In this document: in pieces, positions 51,901 through 59,300 of the stretch | How positions within the stretch are numbered: position 1 is the stretch's first letter | Layout of the letters: every line of letters starts with the position of its first letter | Assembly: GCF_910592395.1 (NCBI RefSeq) | Contig: NC_088310.1 | Location: 16,063,501-16,127,500, forward strand | Length of the DNA stretch: 64,000 nucleotides | Direction of reading: 5' to 3' | From: Lineus longissimus | Lineage: Eukaryota > Nemertea > Pilidiophora > Heteronemertea > Lineidae | Notes under the pieces: generated by a model | What the model was told of the DNA's origin: nothing | Seen by the model: the letters and a program-made list of their open reading frames with translations, nothing else | The model's database searches: none | Program-made: the position numbers and the translations under genes

Positions 51901-54900
51901 GCAACAGTTCTGTGTTGTCCTTGAGCAGATGATGCTTGGCTATGTAACACTCAAGTGTTGTATTATTTGAGCAGGTGATTGCTCTCCTTTGCTAACACTC
52001 CATGGTTGGTTTGTTGGAACAGATGATTACACTGCTTTTTTTGTATAACACCACATGGTTGGTTTGTATGAGCAGATAATTGCACTGATTTACAGTACAA
52101 CACTCCATGGTAGATTTGTATGAGCAGATGATTAATACACTGCTTTACTGTATAACACTACATGGCTGGTTTGTATGTGTAGATGATTTCATTGCAGTAT
52201 AACACTCCATGGTAGGTTTGTATGAGCAGCTGATTAATACACTGCTTTACTGTACATGGCTTGTTTGTATGTGCAGATGATTTCACTCCTTTACAGTATA
52301 ACAATCCATGGTTGGTTTGTATGAGCAGATGATTCATTTCACTGCTTTGCTATAACATGCCATGGTTGGTTTGTATGCCAGGGATGCAAAGCCTATTTTG
52401 GCAGATTCTGCTCAGTTTACTGTTAGCTTTCATTACACTTGGAGTGTGTGCTCTTGTACATTATTGGTATGGTATTGATCTGAGTGCTGATGTCATTAAC
52501 CCTCTCTGCCCCAAGACGGGTGGGTGGTTTCCATAGTTACCAACTGGGATCCTGTGGACAGGCTGTTGACATGTTGCACAATGGATTGTTTTGGTGATAG
52601 TTGTAGTTACATATAGACATTTGTAATGTTTGTTGACTATTTTTCCTTACATGTACATGTAGGTTAAACTTAGTCTTTTGGTTTGGGACATGTCATCAAA
52701 AACCTCACACCACAAAGTATTTTTTACTTACTTCAATGTAGTATCTGACAAGGTTAGGATTTTTTTGTCTCCCAAAGCAGTTATTTTGTCAGTTCATTTT
52801 CAAAAAGTGTTTACCTTGTTCCTAGTTGACCAGATAAGATTATTCCAATGCATCTGACAGTAATGGCACATAGGAATGAGGTAAAAACTTACAGAAACAG
52901 AAAATGCTGTGTGTAGCTGATGTCATTCCTTTGAAATGAATATATAAATGTTGTAAATATATAGGCTTTTCTTCAACTTGTTGGGTATTATCATCCATTC
53001 TGATTACTTCTACCATCGAATTTGATCATCCATGATTCGCTTTCCTAAGTTCCTTCCATGGTATTGCTTTGGTTTTTCCAACAAACACTTCAACATCATC
53101 AAACTTAAAACTATTTTCGTGTCTCCTGCAATCATCATCATCCTAGCTTGATCTCCCGATGTTGTTTACAATGTAGGTAACTCTAAAGCACAAAAAAACC
53201 TCATGAATTATTTTGAAACTTGTTGCTTTCGAAGGTGACCTTTCTTAAAAAGGGGACCTAGTCAATCTTGCTGGAACCTGTATTGCTTGTTCAGTTTGTA
53301 GGTGTTGTGTAGCCGTGCTAATGTGCCCACCATTGTTTCAGGTGAAGATATTAGTGCCAAATAGTACAGCAGGGATGATCATAGGTAAAGCAGGCAACTA
53401 TATAAAAACCGTAAAAGAGGAAAGCGGAGCGTACGTCCAGGTATCGCAGAAAGCCAAGGATATAAATCTACCAGAAAGATGTGTGACTATATCGGGTAGG
53501 TCTTCCTCTATTTGCATGCTTGATTCCTTCATGGGGATGCAAGATTTGAAAGTCATATACCTACCTAGTTTATTAATGGTGGCTAATAGTTGGAATGATC
53601 TGAAACAGGAATTGACTACTTCTTGCGTGTTGAGTTGGATAAAACTTTGAGGACTTTGATTTGCACCCAACATAAAAAAGTTATCTATTTATTTAAGGCT
53701 CCTGCTGGCTACTTTCCTCGTTTGCCATGGGAAAGAAAAGTCTGTTGGGCAATATCGTGTTGATAAAGCATACTATTATCTCCAACATGTGGCAATAATA
53801 CAGTAAAATCCTTTCTAAGAAATTGGTGATCAGGCATATGATTTGCATGCAAGTCATAGACCTGATCCGTGTCGTCTTATAAAGAATTTCACAGTGTATT
53901 CATCCTTGGCGCAAATACTTGCCAAACTTGCACTCATCTTCCAAAAAATTAATTGGGGCTGACTCGGCGAAACCATTCTATCCCTGGCACATAGATCAGC
54001 CAACATTGGCAGTGTTTCCAACAGGATAACATTAAAAGGGACGCGGGGCATACAGATTAGTTTTTCTAATAATCAGCAGGCAGAAAGGGGACACATGCCA
54101 GCCAAGAGGTCAAAGTCCTCAAAGGAATATTGGGGTAGTTATTCCGGTCTTCCACTAATTTTAGACCGGTAGTATGATTAACATCCGTCACAACCATTGA
54201 ACATTTTCATGGAAGAGTTGTTGTGGGTTTTGTTTGGGCATCTTTACCAAAATGCTTCCAGCCACTACATTTGCATTATTGGTTACCTGAGCTTCCTCAA
54301 TAGCAAAGTGCTTCTATTCCATCTATTTAACCAAAAGTTTTTCTGGAAACTTCTGCAATCAGAACATGCTAGCTTGTGCACAATTTTTGTATCTATTGAA
54401 TAATTGATTCACCAATGTCAAAAGCTGCACATTCATTTTGCATCCCTTTATGTGTTGTCAGAGTCATTGGTTGGGTTGTTTTTGTTACAGTTTTCATTTT
54501 AACATTCCCAAGTACACTTCTAGTCCACCCAGTATTGTGTATTTTTTTCCTCATTGCATTCTTGTACCTCTTATCCTGTTCTAATACCGGTAGATACCAA
54601 GTGATCATCTTTTTTAGGTTACCATTGGTTGAACACTGGCATCTCATAGACATTGTTCATTATCAAGGTCATATTTCAGTGTCAGGTCATAGATGGGTCA
54701 CCGAAAGCTGCCCAAGACAAAACGGGTAGCCAAAAGCCTCTGTTTCCCCTTTAAATCTGGAATCCCTTGTGTGCAGTTTTTAGGGTGTTGTTTTTGTCCT
54801 TTTAGGTGATATGGACTGTAACAAAAAGGCAGTGGCTATGATACTACAGAAGATAGCCGAGGACCCTCAGAGTGCAAGCTGTCCCAATATAAGTTATGCT

Positions 54901-55971
54901 GATGTACATGGACCTGTATGTAGTTCAAATCCCACCGGTTCACCATTTGCAACAAATCCAACCGCTGCCACTACCGGTGGGCGAGCAGAGGGACAGTGTC
55001 CAGCCCAACCTGTGCAGCCACAACAGCAACCAGGCATGATGACAAGTAACAATAATATGAACAACAATCTAGGTTCGGGGATTACGAATTTAAACCTGAG
55101 TGCTGCCAACATAGGAGGAGCTGGAATGTTTGGAAATGCCGGCATGAATAGCCTGAGCTTGGAGAACCTGAAAGCAACACTGCGAGGTAGTGGCTATTCT
55201 GATCAGGCTACTGATGACATCAGTACCGCTATGTGTACTCTTGCAAACTATGGATTTCTAGGGATGGGAATGGGAATGGGGGGTCAGCAAGGGGGATTTA
55301 GTCTCAACCTTGGTGGGGGCACTGGTTTAGGTGGACTCAATCTAGGCGGAGGGGCTGCAAATTCGTTTGGCAGTGCCAATATGGCAGCAGGAGGTGGTAC
55401 AGTAGAGAGCGCTGGTGGGATGTTTGGTCCTGTTGGCAGTGGCTCGTCTATGGGGGCTGGTAGTGCTGGGGGTTCAAGCTTATTCAGCACATCCTCAGCC
55501 AATCCAGTGGTGGATAACACCTCCATGTTCACAGAGGCTTATAATACTAGCGCTTTCAATCCTCCCCAAGGGTATGGTAGTGTCAATGATACTGTGATCA
55601 ACCAGAATTCATTTGGATTGAGTTTGGCTGGGCAGTTCAGTGGCTCTGGGGCAGCCACTGCTCCACAACCTTTGCAAGACATGAGCGGTGATAAGAATGC
55701 TCCTTGTAAAAAGGAAATGGAAGTGCCTGAGAATCTGGTAGGTGTTATTCTAGGCCCTGGTGGCAAGGGAATCAATGAGCTAAAGCTAGCAACCCAGGCC
55801 AACATCCAGATTTCTAAGAAAGGTGTGTTTGCACCTGGGACTCGGAACCGCATTGTAACGATCACTGCCACCGCAGAACATGTGAATAGGGCTTACCAAG
55901 TTATCCAACAGAAGTTACAACAAGAGGAGTCAAAGCGTGCTAGGCAAACTCAAGGTCAGCCTGTGCGCTAG
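21827..55971 (+). CDS. NOVA: NOVA/pasilla-family KH-domain splicing regulator (five coding exons)
   Basis: Joining 21827-21920, 26095-26235, 27612-27763, 53342-53495 and 54806-55971 gives 568 residues with all phases matching. Order: basic N-terminus with SRKRPL (10-15, likely nuclear localisation); KH1 (about 35-105, IIGKGG loop); KH2 (130 to about 205, IIGKAG loop); a Gly/Asn/Gln/Ser-rich linker; KH3 (about 484-551, ILGPGG loop, then [12 protein letters not shown]). Landmarks shared with the family are [27 protein letters not shown] and [24 protein letters not shown] proteins bind YCAY clusters in pre-mRNA in neuronal nuclei and steer alternative splicing; human NOVA1/2 are near 500 residues. 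Oddities: KH2 has GKAG rather than GKGG, and the KH1-KH2 intron is 25.6 kb. An upstream in-frame ATG at 21773 would add 18 residues. Identification is secure; untranslated exons and isoforms cannot be seen. Confidence 0.95.
22757..23125. mobile_element. 369-bp MITE, TTA target duplication
   Basis: Left end TGCAAGTATCAATTCGTGTC; right end, inward, TGCAAGTATCAATTCGTTTC. Both continue through TTGTACCCCCC and CTCCTCAAGGGTA. TTA lies on both sides (22754-22756, 23126-23128), as in PIF/Harbinger insertions. A poly-C run of about 14 lies in the left arm. Confidence 0.85.
23126..23800 (+). repeat. Diverged minisatellite, unit about 25-30 bp
   Basis: Repeated phrases are of the form GTGTCTCAACCAGCCATAG and GTCACAACC. 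A 148-bp MITE interrupts the tract at 23222-23369. Confidence 0.7.
23222..23369. mobile_element. 148-bp hairpin MITE, AGTA duplication
   Basis: Arms begin CTATAGATCCATGCACTTGA and are nearly perfectly inverted for about 36 bases (inner part AACGTTTA / TAAACGTT). AGTA flanks both sides (23218-23221, 23370-23373). Confidence 0.85.
23918..24004. mobile_element. 87-bp Tc1/mariner-type MITE
   Basis: Ends CAGGGAGGCCCAGAATTATT and, inward from the right, CAGGGTGGGCCAGAATTATT, flanked by TA dinucleotides. The TA target and CAGGG ends fit Tc1/mariner non-autonomous elements. Confidence 0.8.
24078..24089 (+). promoter_or_regulatory. Tandem AGGTCA half-sites (DR0)
   Basis: AGGTCAAGGTCA, identical to 830-841, inside another fragment (about 24050-24240) of the AGGTCA-bearing repeat in NOVA intron 1. 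Confidence 0.3.
24383..25456. mobile_element. 1074-bp pogo/Tc1-type non-autonomous transposon
   Basis: Ends CAGTGGAACCCCGGTAAC and, inward from the right, CAGTGGAACCCCGGTTGG, flanked by TA. Subterminal GTGGTCGTGTTACCGGGG motifs repeat in both arms. No transposase ORF remains. The CAGT...GAACC end resembles pogo/Tigger elements; this is an inference. Confidence 0.8.
26095..26235 (+). CDS. NOVA: NOVA coding exon 2 (first half of KH1)
   Basis: Acceptor TTGATTTCAG|C and donor CAG|GTAAGT. It encodes residues 32-78 including [20 protein letters not shown] and [11 protein letters not shown]. Confidence 0.95.
26236..27611 (+). other. NOVA intron 2, 1376 bp
   Basis: GTAAGT to TTCTTTTGCAG. It contains the pogo-type element at 27334-27510; otherwise no feature was recognised. 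Confidence 0.85.
27334..27510. mobile_element. Short pogo-type MITE, right end degraded
   Basis: Starts CAGTAGAACCTCTCTATATG after TA and carries GTCCTTAATAGAGAGGTGTC twice, as in 36537-36696 and 63587-63745. The right end reads GGGAGTTTCCAAGTTA instead of GGGAGGTTCCACTGTA. Confidence 0.75.
27612..27763 (+). CDS. NOVA: NOVA coding exon 3 (end of KH1)
   Basis: Acceptor TTTTGCAG and donor CAG|GTAAAT. It encodes residues 79-129 with [14 protein letters not shown], the last KH1 helix and a charged spacer ending RHKQ. It ends in phase 0, which would allow a cassette exon of a multiple of three bases before KH2. Confidence 0.93.
28640..28674 (+). repeat. 11-bp tandem (CCAGCCATGCT) x3
   Basis: Three exact copies, each with a CCAT tetramer, 0.9 kb after exon 3. 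Confidence 0.8.
30270..30915 (+). repeat. Diverged tandem repeat, CAGCCTTTGGTTCA type
   Basis: The phrase ACAGCCTTTGGTTCAATTTC followed by TTGACAGCAGTT and TTTTGACTCAGTCA recurs about ten times at irregular 55-75 bp intervals. A second tract of the same unit lies at 43290-43510. Confidence 0.75.
31122..31315 (+). repeat. 50-bp tandem repeat, four copies
   Basis: Unit starts AACAATATCAACACCCATTA and ends CACTCATGATG; copies are nearly identical. It runs directly into the YCAY cluster at 31316-31359. Confidence 0.9.
31316..31359 (+). promoter_or_regulatory. Dense YCAY cluster (candidate NOVA-binding site)
   Basis: Nine YCAY tetramers (seven TCAT, two CCAT) start at 31316, 31319, 31322, 31325, 31331, 31338, 31343, 31349 and 31356 on the sense strand of the NOVA transcript. 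NOVA KH domains bind YCAY clusters; binding here is inferred. Confidence 0.45.
31360..35689. other. Intronic stretch, nothing recognised
   Basis: AT-rich with short chance ORFs; no element, RNA gene or exon identified. Confidence 0.4.
35690..35850 (+). repeat. Weak tandem repeat around TTTACAGTATGAATT
   Basis: Three to four imperfect units of roughly 40-65 bp with ATTGTATTG and CAGTATGAATT phrases. Confidence 0.45.
36143..36372 (+). repeat. 94-100 bp tandem duplication, about 2.3 copies
   Basis: ACTATGAAGTATTCTTAGAC and TGTCAATGCATTCCCAAAAC occur twice in order, each preceded by AATAAACCTTTAT. Confidence 0.85.
36411..36816. repeat. Dispersed repeat, copy B, with nested MITE
   Basis: Matches 5750-5985 on both sides of a 160-bp insertion at 36537-36696 and ends at the same GGTGTACCCCTTT phrase. 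Confidence 0.65.
36537..36696. mobile_element. 160-bp pogo-type MITE
   Basis: Ends CAGTGGAACTTCTCTATTAA and, inward from the right, CAGTGGAACCTCCCTTAGCG, flanked by TA (36535-36536, 36697-36698). It carries the CCTTAATAGAG motifs of its family. Confidence 0.85.
36817..39213. other. Intronic stretch, nothing firm
   Basis: A (TA)n run lies at about 38238-38260. 37789-38222 has two consecutive open frames of about 60 codons without recognisable domains or splice-flanked structure. Confidence 0.4.
39214..39427. mobile_element. MITE-like inverted repeat of about 210 bp
   Basis: Left arm CTTAGAAATAAAGGATTTTG; right arm, inward, CTTAGTAATAAGGGATTTTG. Both are followed by TTTTAAAA-rich sequence. 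Exact ends and target duplication are unclear. Confidence 0.65.
39484..40757 (+). repeat. 77-bp minisatellite, about 17 units
   Basis: The core GGTTGCATCTGCCAGTGTTT, CATGCTCAACTGGTGGGAAA, CACCAATAGTGATAGATG repeats every 76-77 bp. About ten central units (39850-40610) are nearly identical and the outer ones are diverged. Each unit carries CCATCAT (two overlapping YCAY). The several ORFs in and across it are by-products of the period. Confidence 0.95.
40758..43289. other. Intronic stretch, nothing firm
   Basis: 42640-42692 ends in CAGCAACAGGTTCCACTGTA, probably the right end of a degraded pogo-type MITE. Otherwise only chance ORFs were seen. Confidence 0.4.
43290..43510 (+). repeat. Second tract of the CAGCCTTTGGTTCA repeat
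   Basis: TATTGAAAGCAGTCAGACA, CCGTTGACATTT and TTTTGACTCAGTCACTGTTC match 30400-30620 in order. Confidence 0.75.
43630..43880 (+). mobile_element. tRNA-derived SINE-like element
   Basis: An A-box-like TGGTGCAGGGGTAAGGC is followed about 60 bases later by a B-box-like GGTTTGATCAC (43704-43714) and then a non-tRNA body. The ends are not defined. Confidence 0.45.
44855..45135 (+). mobile_element. tRNA-derived SINE-like element
   Basis: An A-box-like stretch TAGTGCTAGTAGTGGTTGAC and a B box GGTTTGATCCC (44910-44920) at tRNA-like spacing are followed by a body with CTGGGTGAACCAGCG and AGATCCCACATTGG. It is not a functional tRNA; no acceptor-stem pairing was found. Confidence 0.5.
45136..46986. 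other. Intronic stretch, nothing recognised
   Basis: AT-rich; overlapping ORFs near 45811-46128 show no domain. Confidence 0.4.
46987..47385. mobile_element. 399-bp MITE, TAT target duplication
   Basis: Ends AGCCGCACTTACACCAC and, inward from the right, AGCTGCGCTTACACCAC, flanked by TAT (46984-46986, 47386-47388). Inner motifs TTGGTGG and ACACCACG occur in both arms. The ends and 3-bp duplication resemble 82-764. Confidence 0.85.
47386..48302. other. Intronic stretch, nothing recognised
   Basis: AT-rich, no element or exon identified. Confidence 0.4.
48303..49520. repeat. Four to five subunits of the roughly 300-bp dispersed repeat
   Basis: The motif GCACGTTTCTTAACCG and variants recur near 48370, 48679, 48980, 49255 and 49502. 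Each is followed by AAATTTGG, a CCACCAGGG block, AAAAGTGCAATATCTCGCTT and TTTTATGGTAGGT. The orientation is opposite to the copy at 6980-7560. Confidence 0.75.
49521..51285. other. Intronic stretch, nothing recognised
   Basis: AT-rich with short ORFs. No domain or RNA gene was found. Confidence 0.4.
51286..51700 (+). repeat. 75-bp tandem array, about five units
   Basis: GACTGGTCATTTCTGTTATT, AAGTCATGGAAGGACTTGGT and CTTCACTCAGCCATCTGAGG repeat every 75 bp; the three central units are nearly identical. Each unit has four YCAY tetramers (TCAT, TCAT, TCAC, CCAT). The period is a multiple of three, which creates an artificial 84-codon ORF. Confidence 0.92.
51922..52385 (+). repeat. Diverged tandem repeat, unit about 55-65 bp
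   Basis: GGTTTGTATGAGCAGATGAT, then CACTGCTTTACTGTATAACA and CTCCATGG recur about eight times. Confidence 0.8.
52991..53141 (+). promoter_or_regulatory. YCAY cluster upstream of the KH2 exon
   Basis: Ten YCAY tetramers start at 52991, 52995, 53013, 53026, 53030, 53056, 53096, 53132, 53135 and 53138, ending about 200 bases before the exon 4 acceptor. About two would be expected by chance in 151 bases. NOVA binding is inferred. Confidence 0.4.
53342..53495 (+). CDS. NOVA: NOVA coding exon 4 (first part of KH2)
   Basis: Acceptor ATTGTTTCAG, donor G|GTAGGT. It encodes residues 130-180: [20 protein letters not shown], then [13 protein letters not shown] and PERCVTIS. The GxxG loop reads GKAG. 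Confidence 0.95.
53496..54805 (+). other. NOVA intron 4, 1310 bp
   Basis: GTAGGT to TCCTTTTAG. Only chance ORFs were seen. Confidence 0.85.
54806..55971 (+). CDS. NOVA: NOVA coding exon 5 (end of KH2, linker, KH3)
   Basis: It begins with GT completing a Gly codon and ends at TAG (55969-55971). It encodes the last KH2 helix ([20 protein letters not shown]), a low-complexity linker with Asn-Met, Gly-Leu-Asn and Ser-Ala tracts, a short non-repetitive block around [18 protein letters not shown], and KH3. The C-terminal tail is basic ([13 protein letters not shown]). Confidence 0.97.
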
Positions 55972-58665
55972 TAGTACCATCTCACCTCTTTCACACCTCT
56001 CATGGATAGTTCTCATAGACTATTTCACACAATCAAAACTCCCTAAGACTTCTCATTGTGATATCTCATAACTTGTATAATAGTGTACCAGTCACTAGAG
56101 ACTAATTCATCCGTCAGCATTATAACGTTATCTCATATATATCACCGTTAGGACATATGACTGTGAGACTGCTTACAGTTTTCATTGGATCATCAATGTA
56201 TATACATGTGTATATACCACTCATGTTGCATCTTCATGTTACCATGGTTACAGATTCATATATAATCAATTATTGTATGTACAGATGTACAGAGAGTGAA
56301 GGGACAAATGTGGCTGTTGTTTTTAGTTGACTATAGTAACATTGTTGACTTATTTATGTTTGTCATTATTTTGTACGTGAGTATCGTGTACACTCTACTG
56401 CTTCTACATATAAAGTTGGTTGCTGGTCGGATTTCTTCTTGAGTTTTCTCAGTTGCTCTCCCAGTTCACCTTATGCTTCCAAGTTGCATGCTAAACATCT
56501 GTGTCAAGCATGGGCCTCCACTTGCAGTGCAGCGCTATGTGTATCTATGCCAAGTTCACCCTTAATTATTTTTCAACCAAAAATCTCAAAACTTAAAACA
56601 AATGTGATAAAAGAATAAAATCAGGAGCAAGATGTCGCAATTGTCGCTAGTTTGAATGTGAAAGATAATTTGAAAGTGTAGTATTTGTGTGTGAGTGAAC
56701 TAAGTTATTTATAATTCTAGTCTAGTCTAAGGACTATGTAGAGTAACGTGTCTGTGTATGACAGGATAGGAGGGATGGTTGACTAACATATTTCGATAAC
56801 TTAATTTGTACTTTAAAAGTTATATAAAAGTTATATATAGGCCTTGGGGTCTATTAACAGGGTGACATTGAATGTTTGTGTGGGAAGTGAGCTAGGTCGT
56901 GGAGGCTTAGATTGTTTTACTGATAGAGTGAATGTGAAACCCCATTTTAATTTGTTAATATTATTGATGATGTAGTATTAGTAAGAATGAGTGGGTTCTC
57001 CTGATTGCTAGAACCATTTAGGAGAAAGTAACTGAGGTTAATCTACCTTGTGGAGGTTAACAATATGGAATCAATTTACATGTGCCAAACTTCAGCTTGA
57101 AGATGTGCTATGAAAATTTTCTGAGTGTTGGTTAGGCCTGTGATCTGGAAAATCTATAACTGTGATGAATGCCCCTGGAGAACCCCTGAGAGAGTGATAT
57201 GAGATTTAAATGTGAGTGGTCAGGAATGACATTGACCCTGGGACAGTATCAGTCCTGATTGCCTCTAAGCTGAGCCCACCATGGACATGCCTTGCTTGGA
57301 CCAGGAGGGGAGTAATGCTTATGCTCTCCAAGCCAAGAAGTAGAATTCCACACATCTCAAGGATAACAGACATTGATCATTTCAGGGAACGAAGCAATTA
57401 GATTAGATTAATTACTTCCATATAATTAATTCAATCTAATTATTCAACATATAACTGTTAATAATCTAAATGTGTTACATATGTTACTCTGGAAATTCAT
57501 CAGTTATAGGAAATGGTACCCAATTTGGTGCCATGTGGCCCAAAAAACAACCCCAATTTATGCCTGTTTTTTACAGTTCAATGTTGTCTAGTGGTTTAAA
57601 ATTTATATGTGTGCCTTTCTACTTCTCCTGATCTGCCTCAGCTTTGCTTTTTTCAATATCAGGCTTTTCTTCATGTAGAATGTCTAAAAATGATCTAATG
57701 ATATCTGATTAAAGTTGTAAAGATATGGTGCTAGCCAAGTCCATGAAATCTTGTGTGTAGACAACAAAAGTACCCTAAAATTTGTGAGAGGTAAAAACAC
57801 ATGGCGATGAGGCACTAAAAAATGCAATGTTGCCATTTGAATTGGGTAATATTCTGGGTGGAAGGGAAACTGACACAAAAGTGTTGCATTCATTACAATG
57901 TACCACTTCTTATTATCAGTTGACATCTACTTTTCCAAATTGGTAGAAAAGACAGTGGTATGCTGGTGCAGCCACAATCAGGCATTACTTTATAATACAA
58001 TAGTCAATATATGAATTTCTTTATGCAAATCATGAAAAAGTGTTAAATATTGGTTGCAGAATATAATCATGGAGAAATTAGCTGTTTTGTATTTTTCGGT
58101 TCTTTGTGAAAACCTGGCTGAGGTGGAGCCAGTCCTTTCCTAACTGTGATTTGTGCACATGTGTGTTCTTCTGGTCATGTCACCATGTATACCTAAGATC
58201 TGTTGGAAAGTCTCACTTTGGATTGACCGCTAGTTTGCTTTACATCACACAGTACCGCTGATGTACAGTAAATACGGTCAATCTAATAGAAACAGATTAC
58301 TAGGTGACACAGAAAATATTGTGTACTTTTCATTTTGATTTTAACTCCAAAAATGTAACAAAATCATTTTACCAGATGCCTGATGGATCTAAGGGAAATC
58401 AATACTTTATGTTCCTAATTTGTTTGATTACATAACTGCAGCAATTATTACATAATCTTTTGCAGTTATGTTGACACTTTTGCATCGGAGTATGTTTAAT
58501 TTAGTGTCACTGATGACCAGTATCAAGACTTGACTCTCAGGTGACAGTTAATCCATCCATTATTGTTCTGATGTTCTGGGTGTGTGGTATAAAGATTCGC
58601 CAGCTCTTGTTAGGATTGATCCTCACATTTCAAAAATCAGCAGAAGACGTTTAGGGTTGTTCGTA
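55972..58665 (+). other. Probable NOVA 3' UTR and downstream sequence
   Basis: No gene is seen. AATAAA at 56614-56619 is the first good polyadenylation signal; others lie near 59171, 59855 and 60863, so a long 3' UTR is possible. 57393-57447 is a loose AT-rich inverted repeat around ATTAGATTAGATTAATTA. Confidence 0.5.
56614..56619 (+). promoter_or_regulatory. Candidate NOVA polyadenylation signal
   Basis: AATAAA, 643 bases after the stop codon. Later signals may also be used. Confidence 0.4.
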
Positions 58666-58962
58666 CAGTCCCAGTCAAAATTGACACACCTTTGGCTTCG
58701 TGGAAGCTGTGCACAATTTATGCTCTGGGACTGCATTAGCTGCTTGCAGCTTATACACTACACTGGTTGCATGCATAATGCCTTCAATTTTTCGCATACA
58801 TGCATATGTAATGCATAACATTATTTGAAACCTACATATACTGTGTAAAAGTTGCATTTTGTACAGAACACCATGCAAAGGTTGAATAGGTCATGGTTTA
58901 ACTAAGCATTCATATTAATTACATGCAGGAATGTGCATGGATGTTATTTTTGATTGGGACTG
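58666..58962. mobile_element. 297-bp Tc1/mariner-type MITE
   Basis: Ends CAGTCCCAGTCAAAATTGAC and, inward from the right, CAGTCCCAATCAAAAATAAC, flanked by TA. No transposase. Confidence 0.85.
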
Positions 58963-59149
58963 TACTTTAGAGAAATTCCTCTGCAGCCGCAGAGGTCTTA
59001 CGAGCTTGCTTAACATGCCACTACTTCAGTGATGAGGTGACATCATATGGACCGTGCAACTTGCTTTCCTCAGCCCCTTCAATACCATTGTACTGATGAC
59101 ATAGACCATCAAGGGGTGGAGAGTGGTGGATTCCCGCCCAGTTCAGAGG

Positions 59150-59300
59150 GTGGCCATGGTAACAATAATAAATAAAAGGCTTTCACAATTCTATCGCACT
59201 TTTGCCTGGTATCTTGAACCTTGCTCAAAGCGCTTGGCCGGGCGTCAAACCCATAACCCCACTGTTCTACTGCTGTAATGCGCTGTGGAAACGGCCGAAA
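59150..59300 (-). mobile_element. SINE-like fragment on the minus strand
   Basis: The minus strand reads GGGTTTGACGCC (B-box-like), then GCGCTTTGAGCAAGG and an AT-rich ATTTATTATTATTG-type tail. Weakly supported. Confidence 0.3.

Larger units (their letters stand above)
27764..53341 (+). other. NOVA intron 3, 25.6 kb
   Basis: From GTAAAT to CATTGTTTCAG. It separates KH1 from KH2, where vertebrate NOVA1 has an alternative exon. I found no convincing cassette exon. The intron holds several tandem arrays, two SINE-like elements, MITEs, a copy of the 300-bp repeat and YCAY clusters (listed separately). Sub-stretches without a listed feature are AT-rich and show nothing recognisable. Confidence 0.85.
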
